The position numbers were made by a program, and so were the translations under genes. Under the pieces are notes generated by a model. That model was given only the letters and a program-made list of their open reading frames with translations. It was not told the origin of the DNA and made no database searches. Positions 33,893-42,384 of a DNA stretch of 64,000 bases are shown here, piece by piece. The stretch is from Neolewinella persica DSM 23188 (lineage in GTDB: Bacteria; Bacteroidota; Bacteroidia; Chitinophagales; Saprospiraceae): assembly GCF_000373105.1 (NCBI RefSeq), contig NZ_KB890438.1, positions 29,909 through 93,908 on the forward strand, in the 5' to 3' direction. Position 1 is the first letter of the stretch, and each line of letters opens with the position of its first letter.

Positions 33893-34600
33893 TTACCAAT
33901 TGGCTTGTTCTATGGCGTGGACGGCGGCGATAGCCGCCGTTTCCGTCCGCAGCCGGTTCGGGCCAAGGCTAACGAATTCATAGCCAGAAGTCCGTGCCAA
34001 AGCTGCCTCGGTGGGGCTGAAACCACCTTCAGGGCCAATGGCTATGGTAACGTTGCCTCCCCGTTTGTAGTTGTCCCGGAGCAAGCCTGTTTCTTCCGGT
34101 TTACCGAGATAGGCCAGATAGCGGACATTGCCGGGAGGTGGTTGATGTAATGCTGTTTCAAAGGGAAGTAACTCCCCCAGTTCCGGAAGCCAGGATCGGA
34201 GACTCTGTTTCATGGCGGATTCCAGTACCCGCTCCAGCCGGTCATTACGAAGCCGCTTCCGCTCAGAATGCTCCGTCAGGATTGGCTGAATGAAGTCTAC
34301 CCCAATTTCCGTCGCCTTTTCCAGGATCCACTCAAACCGATCGATGTTCTTAGTAGGCGCCACCAGCAGGTGCAGGCGATGAACAGCCCGGTCATTATCC
34401 TGTCGGATGGGCGTAACATCCAAAAGGCACTCTCTTTTTGAAATACTGGAAACAGTGGCCTTGAACCAACCTCCTTTTCCATTGACGAGGTCGAGTTCAT
34501 CACCTACTTTTTTACGCAAGACCTGAAAGGCGTGCTTCGCCTCCTCCTCCCGGAGTTGATGGTGACCGGCTTGCAGGTTGGGGTCGTAGAATAGCTGCAC
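33893..34600 (-). CDS. rsmE: 16S rRNA (uracil1498-N3)-methyltransferase
   Basis: 235 residues, starting at GTG 34600. An N-terminal PUA-like barrel (1-75) is followed by the SPOUT methyltransferase domain. IGPEGGFSPTEAALARTSGYE and LGPNRLRTETAAIAAV are the knot motifs of RsmE that bind S-adenosylmethionine. Transcribed after the NifU-like gene (about 30 nt gap), probably in one operon. Confidence 0.92.
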   Translation of the reverse strand: MQLFYDPNLQAGHHQLREEEAKHAFQVLRKKVGDELDLVNGKGGWFKATVSSISKRECLLDVTPIRQDNDRAVHRLHLLVAPTKNIDRFEWILEKATEIGVDFIQPILTEHSERKRLRNDRLERVLESAMKQSLRSWLPELGELLPFETALHQPPPGNVRYLAYLGKPEETGLLRDNYKRGGNVTIAIGPEGGFSPTEAALARTSGYEFVSLGPNRLRTETAAIAAVHAIEQANW

Positions 34601-34631
34601 TTGGGAAGTTTTAGGAGCTGGCTCCTAGTTT

Positions 34632-34880
34632 CTAATTGACGGCGACAACGCCGGCAATTTCCGGTAATCTGTTTTTAAGCGTTTCTTCCACACCGGCCTT
34701 CATTGTCATAGCGGTCATGGAGCAGCCATTACAGGCACCCAGCCATTTGATCTCGACGATTTTAGCGTCGGAAACATTGAGGACTTCGATGTTCCCCCCG
34801 TCGATGGCGAGGTGGGGGCGGACATCATTAAGAGCGATGTCTACTTTAGCAATCCAGTCTTGTCTTTCGTCCGGCGTCAT
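34632..34880 (-). CDS. NifU-like Fe-S scaffold domain protein
   Basis: 82 residues, just the NifU C-terminal domain. DVRPHLAIDGGNIEVLNV and GACNGCSMTAMTMKAGVE carry the CxxC that binds a transient Fe-S cluster in Nfu proteins. A role in cluster delivery is expected. ATG at 34880 with a TACCTTTG box 19 nt upstream. Confidence 0.92.
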   Translation of the reverse strand: MTPDERQDWIAKVDIALNDVRPHLAIDGGNIEVLNVSDAKIVEIKWLGACNGCSMTAMTMKAGVEETLKNRLPEIAGVVAVN

Positions 34881-34899
34881 GGGTAAAATTGTTACTCAA

Positions 34900-34907
34900 C
34901 AAAGGTA
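34900..34907 (-). promoter_or_regulatory. -7 box TACCTTTG of NifU-like gene
   Basis: Full TAnnTTTG match on the minus strand, 19 nt before the start at 34880. Confidence 0.6.
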
Positions 34908-34982
34908 ACAAATGAACGGGTGGCAAGTTGTAACCAGCGTCCTGATCCCTGTATGCTGACTCCTGAATACTAATCCCTTCCT

Positions 34983-35732
34983 TCATTCCACCACAAATCG
35001 ATAGCCGACCCCACGTAGCGTAATTATCCTGACGCGTGGATCCGCTTCCAGCATGCTCCTGAGTTTGCGGACGTAAACATCGAGGTTTCGTGAGTTGAAG
35101 AAACCATCATCGTGCCAAAGGTCGAGCAAAATGCGTTTCCGTTGGATGACGGATTGGCCTTTTAGCTTGACAAACAAACGGAGCAGCTCTGCTTCCCGGT
35201 GGCTTAATTGATGGGTAAGCCCTTCGCTACCCGGAGGGCGGAAATGAAGACGAAGGTTTGGGTAGTCAAAGATAAATTGGCCGAATTCATAGGTTTCGGA
35301 GGAAGATTTTCCGGGCGCGGTCGCGGGTGCATCGCCTGGCTGATCAGGAGCAGGGGAGGCAGTTCCTCCCTTTCGCATTTGTACCAGGTTTCGCATACGT
35401 ACCAGCAGTTCTTCCATGCTGAAGGGCTTGCGAACGTAGTCGTTACCACCTGCTTCGAAGCCCGTGAGCACATCCTTGGCTTGCACCCTGGCGGTGAGGT
35501 AAAGGATCGGCAGGTTGGGGAATTTTTCCCGTAGCCGCTGCCCGATGGTAAAGCCATCTTCTCCCGGAAGCTGAACATCGAGCACGGCAATGTCATACTT
35601 ATCAGCACTTTCCAACGCGGGCTTCGCCGCGTGCCCGTTGGTGAACCAGTCAATCTCACACTCCCTGCTTTCCAGGGATTCCTTCACAATGCGGCCGAGG
35701 AGGTTCTCGTCTTCAAGATAAAGTACTTTCAT
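34983..35732 (-). CDS. OmpR-family response regulator
   Basis: 249 residues from ATG 35732 (MKVLYLEDEN); a longer frame to 35909 runs through the dispersed repeat and is not credible. Receiver domain with LEDE acidic pair, Asp52 in IAVLDVQLPG, threonine in YLTARV and lysine in DYVRKPF. A Pro/Ala-rich linker (about 125-150) is partly encoded by a GC-element copy. The C-terminal winged helix has LSHREAELLRLF and NLDVYVRKLRSML. It follows the histidine kinase gene (136 bp apart, same strand) and is its likely partner. Confidence 0.92.
   Translation of the reverse strand: MKVLYLEDENLLGRIVKESLESRECEIDWFTNGHAAKPALESADKYDIAVLDVQLPGEDGFTIGQRLREKFPNLPILYLTARVQAKDVLTGFEAGGNDYVRKPFSMEELLVRMRNLVQMRKGGTASPAPDQPGDAPATAPGKSSSETYEFGQFIFDYPNLRLHFRPPGSEGLTHQLSHREAELLRLFVKLKGQSVIQRKRILLDLWHDDGFFNSRNLDVYVRKLRSMLEADPRVRIITLRGVGYRFVVE
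35311..35333 (+). repeat. Dispersed GC element, copy 9 (inside response regulator, antisense)
   Basis: GGGCGCGGTCGCGGGTGCAT; read in the gene as DAPATAPG, in the interdomain linker. Confidence 0.65.
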
Positions 35733-35736
35733 AAGG

Positions 35737-35744
35737 GCAAGGTA
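35737..35744 (-). promoter_or_regulatory. -7-like box TACCTTGC of response regulator
   Basis: TACCTTGC ends 4 nt before ATG 35732 on the minus strand, giving a leaderless transcript and fixing the start. Confidence 0.45.
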
Positions 35745-35785
35745 GTAAAGGGAGAGGGACAGAGGAGTAAAGGAAAAGGGGGCAA

Positions 35786-35865
35786 CGTAGGCCCGGAGGG
35801 CCGTCTTTCGTAGCGAGGGGCTAGCGCAGATCCGTAGGATCAAGCATGGCCCCTCGTATTCGTTG
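35786..35865. repeat. Dispersed ~70-bp intergenic repeat, copy B
   Basis: Second copy of the 2961-3037 element (shared CGTAGCGAG, GATCCGTAGGATCAA, GGCCCCTCGT), between the kinase and regulator genes. Confidence 0.7.
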
Positions 35866-35868
35866 TAT

Positions 35869-37254
35869 TCAACGCCCAGGAATCTTAACCGTAAACCGGG
35901 CACCTCCATCGGAAGTATTGTCTACTTCAACGGAACCACCGTGTGCTTTGGCTACCTGGCGAACAAAAGTCAGGCCGAGGCCATGCCCCTTCACCGTATG
36001 ACCTTCGCCGGGCCGCTGGATGCGGTAAAAACGCTCGAAGATGTGTTCTCGCTCATAGGTGGGTATTCCCGGGCCGTTGTCGGAGATGGTAAGCACGGTT
36101 TCGTTCACTTGCCCGGACACCGCCACATCGATCATCGGCGGCTGTCCGCCGTACTTACAAGCATTGTCAAGCAGGTTATACACGAGGTGATGCCAGTAGT
36201 GCGGATCAGCCAGGGTATTTGTGTCGCCATGGGTAGACAGGTGCAGGCAATCATCGTCGAGCTGGTACCGCAGGGCAAGGCCCCGCCAGGCTTCCCGAAC
36301 GGCTTCGCTTAGGTCCGTTCTTTGGAGCTGAAGCCGTTGACTGAGGTCTCCGGCCTGCAGGGAGTCGATGGCCCGGTCGGCCATCTGGTCCAGTCGTTGG
36401 AGTTCTGCCTGGCCGATGGCCAGGTACTCCCGCCGTCGCTCCGGGTCTTCATCGGCGCCAAAAATGTTGAGCGCCTCCAACGCGACGCCTACGGTGGCAA
36501 TCGGAGTTTTTAGCTCGTGGGCAACGTTAGCGACCAACGCGTCTTTCTGCCGCAGTTGTTTCTCTTGTTCGAACAGGCTACGATAGGCAGAGGCAAAGGC
36601 AAAACCCGTAGATCCTAATAACAGAAAACCGAAGAAGAATTCGGGGAGCAAACCCAGTATGAGGCTACCTGTATAGTCCGTTACGTCAAAATAGGAAGGC
36701 TCCTTACCCAGCCCTTTGTTGATGAGCTTGGTCTTTATGCGCATGGACTGTGGTGAATCTCCCCCGGCAATGTTGGCGTAGGAGACCGCGTTGAGTCCGA
36801 CGCCATAGCGGCGGCGCAAGGTGTCGATCAGTTCAACGGGGAGCTTGTCCAGCGTAAAGCCATCGTCCTGAAAGTGAAAACTAAGCGACTGGGAATCCGA
36901 TTGAAAAGGGTTAGCCCGAACGGTGAGGATTTTTGGAAACCGATCTTCCGGGCCACGCACGTCCTCCGTAATAATGGTGGTATGTTCCTTCAGGGCCGAA
37001 ACGCTGTATTCGATGTAAGCTTCGGTTCGCAGCATTTTTTCCTGGCTGCTGCCACCTTCCCAAACGGGGCCATTGCGCATGAAGAGCGGGACGGCCTTGC
37101 GGAAAACATTACTGACGAGCAGGTCATCCAGGTCGCGTTCCACCCGATCCCGAAGCGCTTCCCGGTCATGTTTATAGGATTGCCACCACCACATGCCGAG
37201 CAGGCTGGCAATCAGGACCATAATGAGAGAGAAAGTATAGATGAGCTGTTTCAC
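35869..37254 (-). CDS. Sensor histidine kinase
   Basis: 461 residues, starting at GTG 37254. A first membrane helix (about 5-24) and a second (about 205-230) enclose a sensor domain of about 180 residues with no recognised fold. VAHELKTPIATVG is the phosphorylated-histidine H-box; NLLDNACKYGG (N-box), ISDNGPGIP (G1) and GHGLGLTFV (G2) form the ATP-binding domain. With the response regulator downstream it forms a two-component system; the signal is unknown. Confidence 0.93.
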   Translation of the reverse strand: MKQLIYTFSLIMVLIASLLGMWWWQSYKHDREALRDRVERDLDDLLVSNVFRKAVPLFMRNGPVWEGGSSQEKMLRTEAYIEYSVSALKEHTTIITEDVRGPEDRFPKILTVRANPFQSDSQSLSFHFQDDGFTLDKLPVELIDTLRRRYGVGLNAVSYANIAGGDSPQSMRIKTKLINKGLGKEPSYFDVTDYTGSLILGLLPEFFFGFLLLGSTGFAFASAYRSLFEQEKQLRQKDALVANVAHELKTPIATVGVALEALNIFGADEDPERRREYLAIGQAELQRLDQMADRAIDSLQAGDLSQRLQLQRTDLSEAVREAWRGLALRYQLDDDCLHLSTHGDTNTLADPHYWHHLVYNLLDNACKYGGQPPMIDVAVSGQVNETVLTISDNGPGIPTYEREHIFERFYRIQRPGEGHTVKGHGLGLTFVRQVAKAHGGSVEVDNTSDGGARFTVKIPGR

Positions 37255-37351
37255 ACTACAAAGAAAGGTCCCTAAATCGCTGTGCCCAAATAGATTAACC
37301 TTAATTAACCATGTTTGGCCGTGCTTAAGGTGGCGAGGTGGTTACTGGTAC

Positions 37352-37359
37352 TACCTTTG
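37352..37359 (+). promoter_or_regulatory. -7 box TACCTTTG upstream of GLPGLI genes
   Basis: Full TAnnTTTG match, 138 nt before the GLPGLI gene at 37498; a long leader would contain a GC element. Confidence 0.45.
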
Positions 37360-37415
37360 TAGTAGAAGCATGGGTTGACCAGGAAAAAATGGTCTGCTTC
37401 TGCTCTTTAATTCAA

Positions 37416-37440
37416 TTTTGCACCTGCGGCCCCGCCTGAT
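37416..37440 (-). repeat. Dispersed GC element, copy 10
   Basis: TTTTGCACCTGCGGCCCCGC; minus orientation, in the leader of the GLPGLI gene. Confidence 0.85.
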
Positions 37441-37497
37441 GATTCACCAGAAACGCCGAGAGCGAGCATACATCAACTTACTAACCACTCCTCAGCT

Positions 37498-38259
37498 ATG
37501 AAAAACGTACTACTTCTCCTCATCTGCTTGTTTTCGGTCTTTGCCCTGACGGCCCAGGTATCCTATGGCACCATCGATTATATTCGAACGGTGGAGCGAT
37601 CGCTCAAAATTGAAGGCATGGAAGAAAACAAGGAAATCCAGGCGATGATCGCTAAAATGGCTGCCTCCGGAGCCTTTACGGAGAACTTTCAGGCCACTTT
37701 TGGCCCGGAAGGATTTACGTTCATTCAACAAGTCAAGGAAGTCTCGGAGATGGAGTCTGAAATTGGGGGCGGTGGTACGATCGTCATTGCCACCGGGGGA
37801 GATGATCCTTCTCATTATTCCACCAATACTAAAACCGGACAGGTGCTGAATACCGACTATATCTTCGACAAGAGTTTCCTCATTTCCGGGAAAGTGCCTG
37901 AGTTGAAGTGGGAATTAACGGGAGAATCCATACCTCCAAGTGATGCAACCATCGGTCTCGATCTTAAGGTGGCTACCGCAATCACCGATACGGGAGACAC
38001 GATTACCGCACACTACGCTCCATCCATTCCCGTGCAGGTAGGGCCAGACAACATTTACGGATTGCCCGGTGCAATCATGGTACTACAGATTCCTCAGGAG
38101 GACGGCCTGCTAACTTACCGTGCCGTTTCTATGCAGTTAAGTGCAGAACCGCTTGAACTGGTGAAGCCGACAGAAGGTAAGAAAATCAGCCGGGAGAAGT
38201 TTCGGGCTGAAAAAGAGAAACGGAAGAAAATGATGACACGGACAGTGATCCGGGGTTAA
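37498..38259 (+). CDS. GLPGLI-family exported protein
   Basis: 253 residues. Signal peptide MKNVLLLLICLFSVFALTAQ. VSYGTIDYIRTVE starts the family domain; a central YSTNTKTGQVLNTDYIF, PELKWEL and the signature YGLPGAIM (family name motif GLPGLI) follow. The C-terminus is Lys/Arg-rich. GLPGLI proteins are of unknown function and are often encoded beside large outer-membrane barrels, as here. Confidence 0.88.
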   Translation: MKNVLLLLICLFSVFALTAQVSYGTIDYIRTVERSLKIEGMEENKEIQAMIAKMAASGAFTENFQATFGPEGFTFIQQVKEVSEMESEIGGGGTIVIATGGDDPSHYSTNTKTGQVLNTDYIFDKSFLISGKVPELKWELTGESIPPSDATIGLDLKVATAITDTGDTITAHYAPSIPVQVGPDNIYGLPGAIMVLQIPQEDGLLTYRAVSMQLSAEPLELVKPTEGKKISREKFRAEKEKRKKMMTRTVIRG

Positions 38260-38423
38260 GCGAATATTTAATTGAGGTTGGGGTAGTTCTGCGGATTAAA
38301 CTTTTGGCTGGCGGCATCGTCGAATAAAAGTGCCAATCCGTCGAACGGGCAGGAAAAAAAACCGGGATTGTACAACATTTGTCATACTTCTTTGATTCCT
38401 AAGGGAAATACAACCTCAACAGA

Positions 38424-39179
38424 ATGAATTCTATTCAACGCTTTACCCTGTTTTTAACCCTGGTCTTAGGACTGGGAACCGTCTCCGCCCAAATCACCAG
38501 TGGAACCATTGATTATAACGAGAGTTTCACCTTCGAACTTGGCGACTGGATGCCGCAAGACCGCAAGGAAGAAATGTTGAAGCGGATGGCTGATGGTGAC
38601 TTCGACCGGACTGGCCGCCTGACGTTTTCTGCTGACGCTTTCAGTTATTCCCAATTACCCCAGGAGGCACGAGGCGGCGGAGGCCGTGGATCGTGGATGA
38701 TGCGCAACCAGGAAAACCCGGATATCTTCTACACGAGCATTGCTGATTCCATGGTTACTGATCGTCGGCGAGTAATGGACCAGGCCTTCATTATGGAAGA
38801 CAAATGGGTTTCCCCCAAGTGGAACATCGCCAAAATGAAAGTTGGTATGAAAGAAATTCCATTACCAACCCAATTGGCCACCGCCGTAAGCATTGAAGGA
38901 GATACCCTTACTGCCTACTTCACCCCAAGTATCCCACTGGCTATTGGCCCACGCGGATATGGAGGCCTGCCAGGCGCCATCGTCTACCTCAAAGTTTTGA
39001 AGGACGGACGAACGACCGAATACAAAATGACCACAATGCAACCCAATGCCCCAGACGCTAATCCGGAGAAACCAGCTGATGAGAAAATCATCACCCGCGA
39101 AGAATTTGAGAAGCAACAAAAGCGTGCCACAGAAATGATGGAACGCCGCCGCCGGGGCTGGGAACGCGGAAGGGGGTAG
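38424..39179 (+). CDS. GLPGLI-family exported protein (second copy)
   Basis: 251 residues. Signal peptide ends near GTVSAQ; ITSGTIDYNESFTFEL starts the domain, SPKWNIAK and YGGLPGAIVYLKV complete the family signature. Clearly a diverged duplicate of the gene at 37498. C-terminal tail rich in Glu, Arg and Lys. A GTTGTCGG word array separates it from the barrel gene. Confidence 0.88.
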   Translation: MNSIQRFTLFLTLVLGLGTVSAQITSGTIDYNESFTFELGDWMPQDRKEEMLKRMADGDFDRTGRLTFSADAFSYSQLPQEARGGGGRGSWMMRNQENPDIFYTSIADSMVTDRRRVMDQAFIMEDKWVSPKWNIAKMKVGMKEIPLPTQLATAVSIEGDTLTAYFTPSIPLAIGPRGYGGLPGAIVYLKVLKDGRTTEYKMTTMQPNAPDANPEKPADEKIITREEFEKQQKRATEMMERRRRGWERGRG

Positions 39180-39180
39180 T

Positions 39181-39302
39181 TTCAAGTTGTCGGGTTGTCG
39201 GGTTGTCAGCTTGATACTCCGACGCCCCGACAACCCGATAACCTGACCCTCCACCCGACAACCTGATTCCCGGGCCACCTCGACACTCCGACAACTCGCT
39301 AA
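39181..39302. repeat. GGTTGTCG / CCGACAAC inverted word array
   Basis: GTTGTCGGGTTGTCGGGTTGTC is opposed by CCCCGACAACCCGATAACC and further CCGACAAC words downstream. Confidence 0.8.
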
Positions 39303-39312
39303 CCCCAACCAC

Positions 39313-42003
39313 ATGAAATCTTTATACACCCTTTTGGCCTTTTTGGTCACTACCACCCTGCTCTCCGCCCAGGCGGAAATTGTTGCCATCGTTACGGATA
39401 CGACGGGCATTACACTTCCTGGAGCCAACGCCGTGTTGCTGCGGGCGCAGGACAGTCTTTTGACGAGCTTCGGTACCACCGATGATAAAGGTGCCTTCCG
39501 GATGCAAAATGTTGCCCCCGGAAAATATCTACTTCGTGTAACCTTCCTTGGCTATGAGCGGCCCGATCAAGAATTGGAAGTTACTAAGGATGACACCTAC
39601 TTCGATTTAGGTAACCTTAAGTTGTACCCCGCCGGGTTTTTCCTGAATGGCGTGGAAGTAACTGCTGATCGTATCCCCATCCGGATGAAAGGCGATACCA
39701 TGATGTACGACGCTGGCGCTTTTGCCGTTGGCGATAATGCGGTGGTGGAAGATCTGATCCGTCGCTTGCCCGGAATGAGTGTTGATGCCAGTGGGCAGAT
39801 CACCTGGCGGGGTAAGCCCATCTCCGAGGTAATGATCAACGGTAAGCCATTCTTTGCGGGCAACTCGACCCTGCTGACCCAGAACCTTGATGCTAAAGCC
39901 ATCAAGAACGTGGAGGTCTATGATCAAAAGTCGGATGCCGAGGAAATTAGTGGCATCGATGATGGAAATGAAAACATGACCGTTAATCTCGAAATGAAGG
40001 ATGACTTCAAGGCTAAGATTTTTGGTGAAGTCTATGCGGGTTACGGTACGGAGGAACGGTACCAGGCCGGTGGAAAAATATTCCGGATCAGTGACGTGAC
40101 GCAAATCGGTATTCTGGGGACGGTCAACAACGTAAACAAAGTTGGGTTCTCCGGAGATGAGATTTCGGGGTTCAACGGTAGCTCCGGACGCGGAAGGGGC
40201 TTCTCCTTTAGTGGCGAAAACAACGGGCCGCTGCAACAGGACAATGGTAACGCTACTGGTCAAAACAGAAGTATCGCCTCAGGTGTCAACTTTGGTCGGA
40301 GTATCGGAAAAGGCGGCCAGTTGACCGCTGATTACGCCCTGTTCGATCGGAACCAGTCCCAGGAATCTACAACACTACAGGCCTTCAACCGCGCCAATGA
40401 CCAACGGATTATCAATACCCTGGAAAACAATACTGCGAGCAATTATAGTCACCGAATTGGATTCGAATACCGCCAAAGGTTGGACACTACTTCACGCTTA
40501 CGCATCAACGGTGATGCAAATATTATTGGTGGAAGGAACTCTACGGATGCGGGAACCAGCATAAAAAACGGTGAAGAGCTGATTGACGAGTACGGTGTTA
40601 AGGAACTGAATGTAAATGAGCGCCCATCGGCTAACCTGGACCTTAGTTTCAACCGCCGGGTTGGTGGTCGGGAAGGTCGGACACTAAACATTGGTGTTGG
40701 TGGCGGCTTCACCGATAACCAAAGCGACCTTGACCTGACTACTGAAGGGCTTAACGAAGCTTCGCTGAACGTGCCTGGCGCACTGGTTAACGGTCAACAG
40801 ATCCAGGACCGAAGGACGAACACCATCGATTACGGTGCGGACTTCGATTTCACCGAACCCCTCAACGATAAATGGCGTGTGCGGGTTGGTGCAGGTTATA
40901 GCCTCGATCAGGACCAGGGCAATTACAACTTCCGCCTCGGCGAAGAAACTGCTGTGAACCTGCTTGACCGGCAGTGGAGTGGGGCAGAAGGCTCTCTCGG
41001 TATGATCCATACCTTCGGCAAAGGCGGTAACCTCTCTTTTGGCTCTAATGTGGAAAGAAATACGCTGGAACTGTCAGAAGATGTGGTGCAGAGCTCTAAC
41101 TATACCTTCATCCTCCCCTATGCACGGCTGAGAGTGCGGTCGAAGAAAGGTTTCTTCAACCTCGGTTATAATAGTAGTGCACGGGCTCCCGCTATTTCGC
41201 AGCTCCAGACGATTGCGCAGCCCGGTGCCAGTGGCCGGGTCAGCATTGGTAACCCTGATTTGACACCCTCCGTTAACCACGGCCTGAATTCTTTTATGTA
41301 TTTTAATGACCAGTTCCGTGCCATTAGCCTCAATGCAAGAGCCACCGTAACCTACACGGACAATGCTTTTGGTAACTCCGTTACCTTTACGGACGGTCAG
41401 CAGATCTTCCAGCCCATCAACGTAGGTCACGCCTGGCAGGGCAACCTTGGCGTAGGTGCTACCATCGGCATGAACTTCCTGAATGGTGAAATGCGCTTAA
41501 ACGCCAGCACTAACGGTAGTCAGGGCATCGGCTTCGTCGATGGTGTAGAACAGTTGAATACCACGACCAACACAAGTGCGGGCGTAAACATCACGACGGA
41601 ATTCAATGAAGACAGCTACCTGAAGGTTGGCTACGATCTGAACAACTACCAGAACAGCTTTGAGGGGGAAAACGTACGTTCAACCTCCATCAGCCAATTG
41701 ACACACAACTTCCTAACGCAGTTTGAATTGGAAGTTAGCCCGAAATGGCGTTTCGAAAGCCGTTTCCTCTACAGCATCTTCGCAGCGAGTGATTTTGCTG
41801 AGCAGCAGACGATTCCGGACCTTCGCCTGAGCCTGGAAATCCGCCCCTTCCGCAAGAAGCGGCACTTCTTCCGGATCTCTGCTTCGGACATCTTTGACCA
41901 GAACACCATCATCAACCGTTCCGTTAGTTCCTTCGTGACGACGGAAACGACCAGTGACGGTTTGGGCCGCTACTTCCTGGGTACTTTCCACTTTAAGATA
42001 TAG
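39313..42003 (+). CDS. Outer-membrane beta-barrel receptor with carboxypeptidase-like N-domain
   Basis: 896 residues. Signal peptide to about 22 (LLSAQAE), a carboxypeptidase-regulatory-like beta-sandwich (about 24-105: VTDTTGITLPGANAVLL), a plug-like domain (about 110-220: ELVE-type NGVEVTA, LPGMSVDASGQITWRGKPI) and a large 22-strand-like C-terminal barrel. The architecture is that of TonB-dependent-like barrel family 3 (OMP_b-brl_3). With the two GLPGLI genes it probably forms one locus for uptake or surface assembly of an unknown ligand. Ends just before a GTTGCAG array and a terminator. Confidence 0.88.
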   Translation: MKSLYTLLAFLVTTTLLSAQAEIVAIVTDTTGITLPGANAVLLRAQDSLLTSFGTTDDKGAFRMQNVAPGKYLLRVTFLGYERPDQELEVTKDDTYFDLGNLKLYPAGFFLNGVEVTADRIPIRMKGDTMMYDAGAFAVGDNAVVEDLIRRLPGMSVDASGQITWRGKPISEVMINGKPFFAGNSTLLTQNLDAKAIKNVEVYDQKSDAEEISGIDDGNENMTVNLEMKDDFKAKIFGEVYAGYGTEERYQAGGKIFRISDVTQIGILGTVNNVNKVGFSGDEISGFNGSSGRGRGFSFSGENNGPLQQDNGNATGQNRSIASGVNFGRSIGKGGQLTADYALFDRNQSQESTTLQAFNRANDQRIINTLENNTASNYSHRIGFEYRQRLDTTSRLRINGDANIIGGRNSTDAGTSIKNGEELIDEYGVKELNVNERPSANLDLSFNRRVGGREGRTLNIGVGGGFTDNQSDLDLTTEGLNEASLNVPGALVNGQQIQDRRTNTIDYGADFDFTEPLNDKWRVRVGAGYSLDQDQGNYNFRLGEETAVNLLDRQWSGAEGSLGMIHTFGKGGNLSFGSNVERNTLELSEDVVQSSNYTFILPYARLRVRSKKGFFNLGYNSSARAPAISQLQTIAQPGASGRVSIGNPDLTPSVNHGLNSFMYFNDQFRAISLNARATVTYTDNAFGNSVTFTDGQQIFQPINVGHAWQGNLGVGATIGMNFLNGEMRLNASTNGSQGIGFVDGVEQLNTTTNTSAGVNITTEFNEDSYLKVGYDLNNYQNSFEGENVRSTSISQLTHNFLTQFELEVSPKWRFESRFLYSIFAASDFAEQQTIPDLRLSLEIRPFRKKRHFFRISASDIFDQNTIINRSVSSFVTTETTSDGLGRYFLGTFHFKI

Positions 42004-42036
42004 CAGGTTGCAGGTTGCAGGTTGCAGGTTGCAGGG
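42003..42036. repeat. GTTGCAG array (7-bp word x ~4-5)
   Basis: CAGGTTG is repeated four to five times right after the barrel stop codon; the same word as at 6753-8060. Confidence 0.9.
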
Positions 42037-42075
42037 AACGCCCCATCTGGTTGAAATACTGGGTGGGGCGTTTTT
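42037..42075 (+). terminator. Rho-independent terminator after barrel gene
   Basis: AACGCCCCATC pairs with GGTGGGGCGTT around TGGTTGAAATACTG, followed by TTTTCTTT. Confidence 0.9.
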
Positions 42076-42085
42076 CTTTCCAACC

Positions 42086-42240
42086 GTAGGCCTTCAGGCC
42101 GTGAAGGTTTAACGCCTTTAGGCGGATTCCGAGCCTGAAGGCCGGGTTACATGCGGGGGAACTTGATACGATGGCATAGTCTCCCACCCGCCCACTTTGC
42201 CCTAGTCCCTTCCCTTGCATCCCGCGTCCGCGCCTGATTA
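42086..42240. other. Intergenic hairpin region
   Basis: CCGTAGGCCTTCAGGC (42080s) and GCCTGAAGGCCGGG (~42133-42146) pair around a GCCTTTAGGC sub-hairpin; a degenerate GC element (42215-42238) follows. No gene. Confidence 0.5.
42215..42238 (-). repeat. Dispersed GC element, copy 11 (degenerate)
   Basis: TTGCATCCCGCGTCCGCGCC; four or five differences from consensus. Confidence 0.45.
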
Positions 42241-42244
42241 AGCA

Positions 42245-42346
42245 AAAAGTCAAACAGTCCATTAATCATACTTTAGTACGAACGCAGTAAGCATTCTTGT
42301 CCGGTAGCTACTATTTGACTAGCTGACTCCCTGACTACTTGACTAT
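42245..42346. repeat. AGTCAAAC / GTTTGACT-type inverted word array
   Basis: AAAGTCAAACAGTCC on the left and CTATTTGACTAGCTGACTCC plus ACTACTTGACTATAC on the right, with core GTCCGGTAGCTAC. It lies in the recQ promoter region. Confidence 0.75.
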
Positions 42347-42356
42347 ACTTTATTCG

Positions 42357-42364
42357 TACCTTCG
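42357..42364 (+). promoter_or_regulatory. -7-like box TACCTTCG of recQ
   Basis: TACCTTCG lies 20 nt before the GTG at 42385. Confidence 0.4.
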
Positions 42365-42384
42365 CTCTTACCCAAACCACCCCC

